NCBI RefSeq assembly: GCF_002934235.1
Contig: NZ_PTIS01000019.1
Location: 1-52,085, forward strand
Direction: 5' to 3'
Source of the DNA: Clostridium algidicarnis DSM 15099
GTDB taxonomy: Bacteria; Bacillota; Clostridia; Clostridiales; Clostridiaceae
Length of the DNA: 52,085 nucleotides
The position numbers were made by a program, and so were the translations under genes. Under the pieces are notes generated by a model that saw nothing but the letters and a program-made list of their open reading frames with translations, was not told where the DNA came from and ran no database searches. Below are positions 43,941-52,085 of this stretch, piece by piece. Numbering within the stretch: the stretch's first letter is position 1; each line of letters opens with the position of its first letter.

Positions 43941-44298
43941 TGTAGTTTTTTAATCATTTATATAGCAAGGCTATTTTGATTAGGAGTGTCTTTATATTAG
44001 CAGAGTTCTTTGCTTTACAGAGTACATTTATTAATATTAAAGCTCAACCAGGGGATAAATTATGGTAACTTAATATAGTATAAAAATATAAATTTATAGT
44101 TAGGGGACTAATCAAAGATTAGGGAGAAACTTTTAAATTAAAGGCTATACAAAAATACAAAGATAAATATTTGCAATAATAAAAAGAAAGTAAGTGTTAA
44201 AGCTAAGTGTGCAGAATGCGCCATAGAATGGTTACGTATACATTAATAACAAATTACTAATGGTAATAACTTGTTAAAAGATTTATAATAAAAGGTTA
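43941..44298. other. Intergenic region before the marR operon
   Basis: About 360 bases between the terminator and the marR promoter. One short stretch around 44191-44255 reads as KVSVKAKCAECAIEWLRIH in one frame, with a CxxC pair but no start or ribosome site; it may be a gene remnant or chance. I see nothing else. Confidence 0.4.
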
Positions 44299-44351
44299 TT
44301 GACTAATATATATATATAGGTGATAATATTTATTATGGTTAGTCGACTAAC
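44299..44351 (+). promoter_or_regulatory. marR operon promoter with 14-bp palindromic operator
   Basis: TTGACT at 44299-44304 and GATAAT at 44322-44327 are spaced by 17 bases, a good sigma-A promoter. A perfect palindrome, GTTAGTCGACTAAC, lies at 44338-44351, just downstream of the expected start of transcription and just before the AGGAGG of marR. A half-site GACTAA also overlaps the -35. The layout suggests autorepression by the MarR protein. Confidence 0.7.
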
Positions 44352-44368
44352 TAGTTAGGAGGAGTTAA

Positions 44369-44836
44369 ATGGATAGTTATGATCACGATTCTTTATACAA
44401 CACATTTTACCAAGTCATAAGATTTCACTATCATCGTACACATATGTTACTTGATGAAATTGGAATTTATCCTGGTCAACCACCAATGTTATTAGCATTA
44501 TCCAAGGAAAATGGCCAAAGTCAAAAAGAATTAGCTAAGAAACTTAATATTAAACCTGCGACTATTACTGTGATGCTTAAAAGAATGGAAAAAGCTAAAC
44601 TTGTGGAACGTCGTCAAGATTCATTAGATCAAAGAATATCAAGGGTATATATAACTGAGCAAGGGGAAGAAGCCTGGAAAGATGTTCATGAAGTTATGAG
44701 AACCATAGACAAAGAATGTTTTAGTAATTTTACACAAGAAGAGCAGATGTTACTAAGACGGTTATTAATGCAAGTAAGGGATAATCTTATGGATTCCTGT
44801 GATATAAAGCTAAATGTTAATAATACAAAAATTTAA
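44369..44836 (+). CDS. MarR-family transcriptional repressor
   Basis: The 155-residue protein is a typical MarR winged helix: dimer helix at the N-terminus, then GQSQKELAKKLNIKPATITV for the HTH and MEKAKLVERRQDSLDQRISR for the wing. The C-terminal helices pair again. It heads an operon with two ABC exporter genes and very probably represses it through the palindrome in the promoter, being released by a drug or peptide. Ribosome site AGGAGGAG. Confidence 0.9.
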   Translation: MDSYDHDSLYNTFYQVIRFHYHRTHMLLDEIGIYPGQPPMLLALSKENGQSQKELAKKLNIKPATITVMLKRMEKAKLVERRQDSLDQRISRVYITEQGEEAWKDVHEVMRTIDKECFSNFTQEEQMLLRRLLMQVRDNLMDSCDIKLNVNNTKI

Positions 44837-44856
44837 ATTGTTGGAGATGATTACTT

Positions 44857-46584
44857 ATGATTAAGTTATTTAAAAATTTAAAGCCATTCAAAGTACCCAT
44901 AATTTTGGTACTTGTATTGGTATTTTTCCAGTCCCTTTCTGAGTTATATTTACCTACATTGATGTCAGATATAGTAAATAATGGGATAGTAAACGGAGAT
45001 ACAGACTATATATTAAAAATAGGGGGATTTATGTTATTAGTTGCACTAGGTGGAACTATATGTACTATTACTGCAAGCTTTTTATCATCAAAGGTAGCTA
45101 CAGGATTTGGTAGAGATCTTAGAAAAGGACTTTTTACTAAGGTAGAAGGTTTCTCCATAGAAGAGTTCGATAAGCTTGGAACATCATCGCTTATTACTAG
45201 AACTACTAATGATATTACTCAAGTTCAACAGGTTCTTGTAATTATTATGCGTATGATGATAAGTGCACCTATGATGTGCATTGGTGGTATTATTATGGCG
45301 GTTTCAAAGGATAGGAAGCTTTCTATTATTATTGTAGTAGTTATACCAGTATTAATTGGAATTATAACTATTATAGCAAGAAAGGGACTGCCACTTTTTA
45401 AATCAATGCAAATAAAACTTGATAAGCTAAATTTAGTATTACGTGAAGGTCTTACAGGTATTAGAGTAATACGTGCTTTTAACCGTAACGATCATGAAAG
45501 AGAGAGATTTAATGAAGCAAACCATGACCTTACAAGTACAGCTATTAAGGTAAATAAGCTTATGTCTATATTAATGCCGTTAATGATGCTGGTAATGAAC
45601 TTTACTACAATTGCAATTATATGGTTTGGAGCAAAACGTATTGATGCTGGGAATATGCAGGTGGGAGACTTGATGGCATTTATACAATATGTTATGCAAA
45701 TAATGTTTTCATTAATTATGGTTTCTATGATGTTTATTATGATACCAAGAGCTTCAGTTTCAGCATCAAGAATTAATGAAGTTTTAGATATTGTTCCAGT
45801 GATAAATGATCCTAAAGATATTAAAAAGGCAGTATCAAAGAAAGGTTATGTTGAATTTAAAAATGTAAGTTTCAATTATCCAGGATCAGAAAGTTCTGTT
45901 ATAAGAGATATTTCTTTTAGTGCGGCACCTGGAGAAACCACTGCAATTATTGGTGGTACTGGTTCAGGTAAATCTACAATCGTAAGTCTTATACCAAGAT
46001 TTTATGATATTAACAGTGGAAGTATCTTAATTAATGGAGTAGATTTAAGAGATATGTCTCAAGGCGAACTTAGATCTAAAATAGGATTTGTACCTCAAAA
46101 AGCAGTATTATTTACAGGTACTATTTCAGATAATATAAGATATGGTAAAGAGGATGCTACAGAAGATGAAATAAAGAAAGCAGCTAATATAGCTCAAGCT
46201 ACAGATTTTATATCAAATATGGAAGAGGGATTTAATTCAGTGATAGCTCAAGGAGGTACTAATGTTTCTGGTGGACAAAAGCAACGTTTATCTATTGCTC
46301 GTGCCTTGGTTAGAAGACCTGAAATATACATCTTTGATGATAGTTTTTCTGCTCTTGATTTTAAAACAGATGCAAAGCTTAGAGCTGTACTAAAAGATGA
46401 AACTAAAGAATCTACAGTAATAATTGTAGCTCAAAGGGTAAGTACTGTTATAGATGCAGATAGAATTATAGTTTTAGATGAGGGAAACATAGTAGGTATG
46501 GGTACTCATAAAGAACTTTTAACTAGTTGTGATGTATATCATGAGATTGTATCCTCACAACTTTCAGAGGAGGAAATAGCATGA
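44857..46584 (+). CDS. ABC exporter half-transporter with a degenerate ATP site
   Basis: The 575-residue protein has six membrane helices (about 15-300) and an ATPase domain with Walker A GGTGSGKST at 366-374 and signature NVSGGQKQR at about 469-477. Walker B is IFDDS, where the usual catalytic Glu is Asp (D495). The H-loop reads AQRVST, with Gln for His. These changes mark the non-hydrolysing partner of a heterodimeric exporter such as BmrC/BmrD or TM287/288. It overlaps the next ABC gene by four bases (ATGA), so the two are made together. Confidence 0.92.
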   Translation: MIKLFKNLKPFKVPIILVLVLVFFQSLSELYLPTLMSDIVNNGIVNGDTDYILKIGGFMLLVALGGTICTITASFLSSKVATGFGRDLRKGLFTKVEGFSIEEFDKLGTSSLITRTTNDITQVQQVLVIIMRMMISAPMMCIGGIIMAVSKDRKLSIIIVVVIPVLIGIITIIARKGLPLFKSMQIKLDKLNLVLREGLTGIRVIRAFNRNDHERERFNEANHDLTSTAIKVNKLMSILMPLMMLVMNFTTIAIIWFGAKRIDAGNMQVGDLMAFIQYVMQIMFSLIMVSMMFIMIPRASVSASRINEVLDIVPVINDPKDIKKAVSKKGYVEFKNVSFNYPGSESSVIRDISFSAAPGETTAIIGGTGSGKSTIVSLIPRFYDINSGSILINGVDLRDMSQGELRSKIGFVPQKAVLFTGTISDNIRYGKEDATEDEIKKAANIAQATDFISNMEEGFNSVIAQGGTNVSGGQKQRLSIARALVRRPEIYIFDDSFSALDFKTDAKLRAVLKDETKESTVIIVAQRVSTVIDADRIIVLDEGNIVGMGTHKELLTSCDVYHEIVSSQLSEEEIA

Positions 46585-48581
46585 TGGAAGATAGACAAAA
46601 AAGACATAAGACTCAAGCTAAAGGACCTATGGGTGGTGGGCCTGCCATGGGTAGACCAGTAGAAAAGGCAAAAGATTTTAAAGGTACAATGAAGAGGCTT
46701 ATTACTTATTTAAGACCTCGAAGAGTAAGTCTTATAGTAGTTTTTATATTTGCTATATTAAGTACAGTTTTTAGTATAGTTAGTCCAAAGGTTATGGGAA
46801 AGGCTACAACTAAGCTATTTGAAGGAATTATGGGGAAAATGGCACTAGAAAAGCTATTGCCACAGTTAGATACACTTACTAAATTATCAAAGAATCCAGC
46901 AACGGCTACTCCAGATGTGGCAAATAGTATATCAGCAGTTAATAAAAAGATATCTGAAATAATGAGTTTAAATGGCGGAAAAATAGATTTCGATTATATT
47001 GCACATATAGTTTTTATATTAATAGGTCTTTATGCTATTAGTGCTATATTTGCATATGTACAACAATATGTAATGGCAGGGGTTGCTCAAAAGACTGTTT
47101 TTAATATGAGAAAAGACGTAGATGAGAAGCTTTCACGTCTACCCCTTAAGTATTTTGATTCTCACACTCATGGTGAAATATTAAGTCGTGTAACCAATGA
47201 TATAGATACTGTTTCTAGTACGCTTCAACAGAGTTTAACACAACTTATTACATCGGTAGTTACTATAATTGGTATTATTGTAATGATGTTAACTATAAGC
47301 CCTATACTAACTCTTGTTACAATTGTAACCTTACCATTATCTATTTTTGTAACAACAAATATAGCAAAGCGTTCACAAAAATACTTTGCAGATCAACAAA
47401 ATGCTTTAGGACGCCTTAATGGGCATGTTGAAGAAATGTATACAGGTCATAAGATAGTAAAGGCTTTTGGACATGAACAAATATCCATAGGAGAATTTGA
47501 CGATATAAATGAGGAACTTTATAATGTAGGATGGAAGGCACAATTTATTTCGGGTATAATTATGCCACTTATGAATTTTATAAACAATATAGGATATGTT
47601 CTTGTATGTGTGGTAGGTGGTATATTTGTAACAAAAGGGAGAATTAATCTAGGAGATATACAAGCATTTATTCAATATTCAAGGCAATTTGGTCAGCCAA
47701 TAGTTCAAACAGCTAATATAGTTAATATATTACAATCTACTGTGGCTGCGGCAGAACGTGTTTTTGAAGTTTTAGATGAAGTTGAAGAAATTCAAGATGC
47801 TGATATTACACAAGTTATTGAGTCACCTAAAGGTGAGGTGAAATTTGAAAATGTAAACTTTGGATATGAAAAAGATGCTATGCTTATAGAGAATATGAAC
47901 ATAGATGTGAAACCGGGGCAAACCATTGCTATTGTAGGGCCTACAGGAGCAGGTAAGACAACTATTGTAAATTTACTTATGCGTTTTTATGAAATAGATG
48001 AAGGAAAAATAACTATTGATGGAATTGATATAAGAGATTTAAAACGAGGAAATTTAAGAAATATATTTGGAATGGTGCTTCAAGACACCTGGTTATTTAA
48101 TGGAACGATAAGAGATAACATAGGGTATGGACGCCTTGGGGCTACAGAAGATGAAATTATCTTAGCGGCAAAGGCAGCTCATGCAGATCATTTCATTAGG
48201 ACATTGCCAGAAGGTTATGATACTATTCTTAATGAAGAAGCGTCTAATATATCTCAAGGACAAAAGCAACTATTAACTATTGCAAGAGCAATACTATTAG
48301 ATCCATCTGTATTGATATTAGATGAAGCTACAAGTAGCGTAGATACTAGAACAGAAATATATATACAAAAGGCCATGACAAAGCTTATGCAAGGACGAAC
48401 AAGTTTTGTTATAGCACATAGATTATCAACTATCCGTGGTGCAGATTTAATACTTGTTATGAATAATGGAAGTATTATAGAAAAGGGAAGTCATGAAGAA
48501 CTGTTAGAAGATAATGGATTTTATGCAGATCTTTACAATAGTCAATTTAAAGGTGCGAGGCTAGAAGAAGAGGCTATTTAA
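46581..48581 (+). CDS. ABC exporter half-transporter with a canonical ATP site
   Basis: The 666-residue partner has a hydrophilic Gly/Pro-rich N-terminal extension (about 1-45), six membrane helices with an extra helical insertion (about 85-115) in the first loop, and an ATPase domain. This domain has Walker A GPTGAGKTT, signature NISQGQKQL, Walker B LILDEATSSVD with the catalytic Glu, and the H-loop IAHRLST. It therefore provides the active Walker set of the heterodimer while its signature serves the degenerate site of the partner. Likely a drug or peptide exporter under MarR control. Confidence 0.92.
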   Translation: MMEDRQKRHKTQAKGPMGGGPAMGRPVEKAKDFKGTMKRLITYLRPRRVSLIVVFIFAILSTVFSIVSPKVMGKATTKLFEGIMGKMALEKLLPQLDTLTKLSKNPATATPDVANSISAVNKKISEIMSLNGGKIDFDYIAHIVFILIGLYAISAIFAYVQQYVMAGVAQKTVFNMRKDVDEKLSRLPLKYFDSHTHGEILSRVTNDIDTVSSTLQQSLTQLITSVVTIIGIIVMMLTISPILTLVTIVTLPLSIFVTTNIAKRSQKYFADQQNALGRLNGHVEEMYTGHKIVKAFGHEQISIGEFDDINEELYNVGWKAQFISGIIMPLMNFINNIGYVLVCVVGGIFVTKGRINLGDIQAFIQYSRQFGQPIVQTANIVNILQSTVAAAERVFEVLDEVEEIQDADITQVIESPKGEVKFENVNFGYEKDAMLIENMNIDVKPGQTIAIVGPTGAGKTTIVNLLMRFYEIDEGKITIDGIDIRDLKRGNLRNIFGMVLQDTWLFNGTIRDNIGYGRLGATEDEIILAAKAAHADHFIRTLPEGYDTILNEEASNISQGQKQLLTIARAILLDPSVLILDEATSSVDTRTEIYIQKAMTKLMQGRTSFVIAHRLSTIRGADLILVMNNGSIIEKGSHEELLEDNGFYADLYNSQFKGARLEEEAI

Positions 48582-48665
48582 TGAATAAGATCTGGTTTTT
48601 AATTAATATATGTATTGGAAGATTTGAAGGTATGAATAAATATTAAGATATAAAGGATAAGATTT

Positions 48666-48698
48666 AAAAGGGACTACATTCAATGTGGTTCCTTTTTT
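48666..48698 (+). terminator. Intrinsic terminator after the ABC exporter operon
   Basis: AAAAGGGACTACATT pairs with AATGTGGTTCCTTTT with one or two mismatches around a short loop, followed by TTTTTT. Confidence 0.8.
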
Positions 48699-48791
48699 AA
48701 TTTATAGCAACATTACTATAAGTGCCAATTGCAATCATTGTGAATAATATAGTATTACATAATGTTTTAGAAGTAATATGGAGGGATATAT

Positions 48792-49625
48792 ATGGGGGAA
48801 AAAGATATTAGTAGCAATGATAAAGAAAACATTGACGGTAAAAAAAGGTGTGATTCAATGGTTATAGATTCAGAAGTTTTAAGTACATGTAATAGTAAGT
48901 GTCATGCTCTAACGGGCTCTACAGGGCCACTAATAGCTAAAGTTCCTGTGATTTTATCTGATGTAGAAGTAGAGATCAATGTAGAGTCTGAAATAGAATT
49001 AGAAAAGACAGATATAAATGTAATAAATATTGATAAAGAGGTTTTTGTAAAGGAATGTAAGCTTATTCCTTATACAAACAAGATATTTATAGAAGGCTAT
49101 GTGGAAAAGAACATACAAGTTTCTAATAATGATTGTACTAATAAAGCAAGTGAAGGTAACAAGATAGAATATACAGTAGTTAATTCTCCATTTAAATGTG
49201 TAACAGAAATTGAATTTTTTAGAAACCCATTATATGGCGAAAGCTATAAAGAAAGATTAAATGGTTTAGATAAAAATACGCTTTGCAAAAATAATAAGGA
49301 AGATTCATGGATTCATTACAGTAAATTATATGAACCGGTTTATTGTGAGTGTGAATATGCGAAGATATTAGAAATAGATGCCTTGGATAGTAAAGATAAT
49401 GGAATGAAGTGTTTAGATAAAAAGGAAGGGTGTAAAAAGATACTAGAGAAAATGGTTATATTTATAAGATTTAAAGTAATTCAAAATCAACAAGTCTTTA
49501 TACCAGAATTCCATGGAGATGTAATGGCTATAGAAAGTTGTAACAATAACTCTATTCATAAATATACTAGAAATGATGATAAAGATAAAAGCAATGTAAC
49601 TGTAGCATTTGGCGAAAATGAATGA
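48792..49625 (+). CDS. SPOCS-like (CsxC-type) cysteine-rich protein, first copy
   Basis: The 277-residue protein has a central domain like the SPOCS/DUF3794 fold (about residues 45-120: LIAKVPVILSDVEVEINVES, then VKECKLIPYTNKIFIEGYVE) and a second similar segment near 210-255. About a dozen cysteines are spread along it. SPOCS domains occur in the spore-coat protein SipL, and similar clostridial proteins have been placed in the exosporium (CsxC type); I use that name as a likeness, not a proof. A paralog follows at 49792. GGAGGG precedes the ATG. No signal peptide, as expected for mother-cell-made spore proteins. Confidence 0.6.
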   Translation: MGEKDISSNDKENIDGKKRCDSMVIDSEVLSTCNSKCHALTGSTGPLIAKVPVILSDVEVEINVESEIELEKTDINVINIDKEVFVKECKLIPYTNKIFIEGYVEKNIQVSNNDCTNKASEGNKIEYTVVNSPFKCVTEIEFFRNPLYGESYKERLNGLDKNTLCKNNKEDSWIHYSKLYEPVYCECEYAKILEIDALDSKDNGMKCLDKKEGCKKILEKMVIFIRFKVIQNQQVFIPEFHGDVMAIESCNNNSIHKYTRNDDKDKSNVTVAFGENE

Positions 49626-49791
49626 ATAATGACAAATGGTTATAGTGAATTAAAATGAATTTAGTATATTTAAGTAATAATATGTAACAACTTATATTCT
49701 CAAGAATAATATGCTATTAGATATAAAATCTTAGAATTCATAAAAAGATCTTAAGAGTTTATATACAAAGGACTATAAAGGGGATGAGTTT

Positions 49792-50688
49792 ATGTTTGAA
49801 AGTAATTTAATTAATGGATGTAATGATCCAAATATATCTCCTAATTGCAATAATTCAAAAGTAGTGAGTTCAAATCATTTAGGTGAATGTAGTAATGAAT
49901 GTTATACACCATTTGGAAGACCAGGTCCTATGGTGGTTAAAGTTCCCGTAGTGTTAGCAGATTGTAAAATACAAATTGATATAGAGTCTGATATTAGACT
50001 AGAAAAGGAAGCCTTTGATGTAAAGACAATAGATAAGCATGTATGTATTACTCAGTGTCATCTAGTGCCTCATACAAATAAGGTTTTCATATCTGGACAT
50101 GTACAGAAAAATATTCAATACTCTACTGTAGATTGTGACAATGCTACAAGTGTAAGTGGAAGTGTGTTGCACTCAACATTTAATATTCCGTTTAAGTGTG
50201 TAACAGCAGTTAAATTTGATAAGGAACCAATATTTGGATCCTATTGTAAAAGAGAATCAAGTGTATTAGATAAAAGTATGCTTTGTGAAAGTAATAAAGA
50301 ACAGAGCTGGCAACATTACAATGATTATTATGAGCGTATTTTTTGTGAGTTAGAGTGGTCAAATATTCTAGAAACAGATATCTTCCATGGTGATAGAAGA
50401 TGTGGTGGAGATTTTAGTAAAGAGAGATGTTTTAGAGATATAACTGAGAAAATGGTAGTATATTTACGCATTAAGTTATTACAAAACCAACCTGTATATA
50501 TAGGAGAACCTGAATGTAAGGTTGATATGATAGAAGATTGTAATTGTAAATGTGGAAAACACCATAAGGCTGAAAGATGTAGTTGTAATAATCAAAAACA
50601 ATACGATGTGTGTAATGATGATATTGAAATAGGATGTAATTCTGGAATGGGTGTTGTAGGAAGACTTCGAGGGCAAAAGCGTTATTAA
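49792..50688 (+). CDS. SPOCS-like (CsxC-type) cysteine-rich protein, second copy
   Basis: The 298-residue paralog has the same layout, with MVVKVPVVLADCKIQIDIES, then ITQCHLVPHTNKVFISGHVQ, and a matching C-terminal half containing ITEKMVVYLRIKLLQNQPVY. It is richer in cysteine, with a tail carrying CNCKCGKHH and CSCNNQ that could bind metal or crosslink. About 165 bases separate it from the first copy with no terminator between, and it has its own GGGG-type ribosome site. Spore-surface function is inferred from the family and neighbourhood. Confidence 0.6.
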   Translation: MFESNLINGCNDPNISPNCNNSKVVSSNHLGECSNECYTPFGRPGPMVVKVPVVLADCKIQIDIESDIRLEKEAFDVKTIDKHVCITQCHLVPHTNKVFISGHVQKNIQYSTVDCDNATSVSGSVLHSTFNIPFKCVTAVKFDKEPIFGSYCKRESSVLDKSMLCESNKEQSWQHYNDYYERIFCELEWSNILETDIFHGDRRCGGDFSKERCFRDITEKMVVYLRIKLLQNQPVYIGEPECKVDMIEDCNCKCGKHHKAERCSCNNQKQYDVCNDDIEIGCNSGMGVVGRLRGQKRY

Positions 50689-50793
50689 TTGTTTACAAGG
50701 GGTTACTTTAATACTTGTATATTACAGTAATGGATTTATCCTGTAAGAAGGCTAGAAAGTTAAAGTTTATGATAATAAGGGAGGAAACTATTT

Positions 50794-51375
50794 ATGAAAT
50801 TATACTATAAGGGATCACAAGAAGAGGAAGAAAGATGCGATTGCAATAAAGGACATGATGATAATAGATGCGATGAGAACAATGAGTGCTGTGATAAGCA
50901 TAAATATGCACATTGCTGTCCAAAGAGCCCATGCCCATATCCAATACTTTTTGAATGCACTCAAGGAACAGGTACCTCAATAAGTAAAACTAATGAAAAC
51001 TTTCAACCAAGATCTTTAGGATGCATTACTATAGATACAAGCTGCTTAAAGAATCCAGTAGTGAAGGTAGACTTTTCGAGTACTATTAAATATAAAGATA
51101 ACTCAAACACTGAACCGACAACATTATTATTTGGATTATTTAAAAATTGTGATGATAAACAAGAAATACCTTGTGGAACCTGGCAATATACAATAGCATT
51201 CAATCAAGCTAATGAAGAACTTACAACTGCATTTTGCTTTAGTCATTGCGAATGTGGTAGTTGTCCAGGATGTTGTGTATACACTGTTAAGATAATAGAG
51301 GCTGTAAACGAAAATGGAGATACGTTAATAATAAGTGATCCTTCACTTTCAGTTATAGCTAAATCATCACATTAA
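50794..51375 (+). CDS. DUF4489-family cysteine-rich protein
   Basis: The 193-residue protein has a Cys/His/Asp-rich N-terminal stretch (CDCNKGHDDNRCDENNECC) and a body matching DUF4489, with ILFECTQGTGTSI and LGCITIDTSCLKNPVVKVDF, and a C-terminal HCECGSCPGCC. DUF4489 proteins are restricted to spore-forming Clostridia and tend to occur in clusters with spore-surface proteins; the function is unknown. AGGGAGGA precedes the ATG. The terminator after it closes the cluster. Confidence 0.7.
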   Translation: MKLYYKGSQEEEERCDCNKGHDDNRCDENNECCDKHKYAHCCPKSPCPYPILFECTQGTGTSISKTNENFQPRSLGCITIDTSCLKNPVVKVDFSSTIKYKDNSNTEPTTLLFGLFKNCDDKQEIPCGTWQYTIAFNQANEELTTAFCFSHCECGSCPGCCVYTVKIIEAVNENGDTLIISDPSLSVIAKSSH

Positions 51376-51390
51376 ATTTAATATTACAAT

Positions 51391-51430
51391 AAGTGGGAAG
51401 ATTCTTTTGAGGTCTTTCCACTTATTTTCA
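51391..51430 (+). terminator. Intrinsic terminator after the DUF4489 gene
   Basis: AAGTGGGAAGA pairs with TCTTTCCACTT (one mismatch) around an 11-nt loop, followed by ATTTTC. Confidence 0.75.
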
Positions 51431-51498
51431 AGTTGAAAGTGGAACGACGGGGGAGCTATTTCATATATTGTAATTATCAATAATAAGGAGATTATTAT

Positions 51499-51753
51499 AT
51501 GGGAAAAAGAGAAAGGCGAAGAAAGTATAAAGATGTAGACGCTAGAAATCTAGGTGTAAATCAAAATTTAGAACATAAAAATCCAAATATAATAACAGAG
51601 AAGGAACTTATTATTATTATTATATTAAAGCTATTAAGTGAAAAGTTAAAGCAAAATGATAGTGTTATAAATAAGGATTTACAAACAAAAGGTAACCTAA
51701 AAGAAGGTGTTGATTTTCGAAAAGATAATGGGGTTGATGTAAATCCACGATAG
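51499..51753 (+). CDS. Small highly charged protein of unknown function
   Basis: An 84-residue protein starting MGKRERRRKYKDVDARNLGV. It is very basic at the N-terminus, has an isoleucine-rich helix in the middle (ELIIIIILKLLSEKL) and a polar tail. An AAGGAG ribosome site precedes the ATG by a good distance, which is the main support for it. No family recognised. It lies next to the spore-surface cluster and might be another small spore protein. Confidence 0.5.
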   Translation: MGKRERRRKYKDVDARNLGVNQNLEHKNPNIITEKELIIIIILKLLSEKLKQNDSVINKDLQTKGNLKEGVDFRKDNGVDVNPR

Positions 51754-51969
51754 TGTTAACTAATCTATGAAAAAACAGATTAAAACTTTTTAGTTTTAAA
51801 TTACACTTTGAAAAGTGAAAATGTGCTCTAAAATAATGAGGTATTACTTTTTCTTTCACCAGAACTTTTAAATTTATTCTGGAAAATTAAAAAAGAGCAA
51901 CAAGAATACACCTTTTCAGACTGTTTACTTTTAACAAAATGCTGATAGGTGAAAATAATTTGATTATAT

Positions 51970-52085
51970 CTATACAACTTGATTTTTTACTATAAGTTGT
52001 TGTGAAAGTTCAATTAACTTTTGCCATTTTCCTGGCATGGTAGAAATTCTTTCAAGCTCAGGGATGGGGTTTAATGGTTCAAAGT
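51970..52085 (-). CDS. C-terminal end of an unidentified protein (partial)
   Basis: On the minus strand an open frame enters from the right edge and ends at TAG (51970-51972). The last 38 residues include FEPLNPIPELERISTMPGKW and end LIVKNQVV. I do not recognise the protein from this fragment. The sequence between it and the small protein at 51753 is AT-rich and holds only a weak hairpin. Confidence 0.5.
   Translation of the reverse strand, partial: FEPLNPIPELERISTMPGKWQKLIELSQQLIVKNQVV

Overview
The window is low-GC DNA from an anaerobic, spore-forming Firmicute, most likely a cluster I Clostridium. The evidence is AT-rich intergenic DNA, strong AGGAGG ribosome sites, GerMN, SEC-C and spore-surface genes, indolepyruvate:ferredoxin oxidoreductase, a flavo-diiron protein and paired YdcZ and YitT proteins. 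No tRNA or rRNA gene was seen.

Left core (1-4663): a gene tail, murA, walJ, a GerMN lipoprotein, a SEC-C protein and rlmH, the native 23S rRNA methyltransferase locus.

Accessory block (4664 to about 20400): a gene graveyard downstream of rlmH. Directly after the rlmH stop codon lie six tandem repeats of about 70 bp. Then come a restriction-modification cassette with a small zinc-ribbon protein, a twice-interrupted pseudogene, a decayed IS30 transposase, a ParA/HTH partition-like pair, a group II intron whose reverse transcriptase has a nonsense codon, and a broken rsgA-phosphotransferase fusion. At 14174 a second full-length rlmH appears, again followed directly by six copies of the same repeat. 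This cassette abuts truncated genes on both sides: rsgA' on the left and a Tn3-family tnpA on the right. The tnpA is itself split by an IS3-family element. A CsoR/MATE operon with a 25-bp palindromic operator, a glyoxalase fragment and a PadR fragment close the block. The layout recalls the use of rlmH (orfX) as the SCC insertion site in staphylococci, but no ccr-like or other site-specific recombinase gene is visible.

Right core (20400-48700): cupin, 3D-domain cell-wall protein, alr, MocR regulator, DUF1846 protein, flavin reductase, gapA, ferritin-like protein, iorAB, 2-hydroxycarboxylate transporter, exonuclease III, nitroreductase, an Fnr-like regulator with N-terminal cysteines, a flavo-diiron protein, a YdcZ pair with a divergent Crp/Fnr regulator, a DEAD-box helicase, and a UppS paralog. 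A cobalamin riboswitch with its own terminator stands in front of two YitT-family membrane proteins. A MarR-controlled heterodimeric ABC exporter follows. Many genes here are single units bounded by clear intrinsic terminators, and several palindromes suggest local autoregulation.

Right end (48792-52085): two paralogous SPOCS-like, cysteine-rich proteins, a DUF4489 protein and a small charged protein, probably a spore-surface cluster, then the tail of an unidentified gene on the minus strand.
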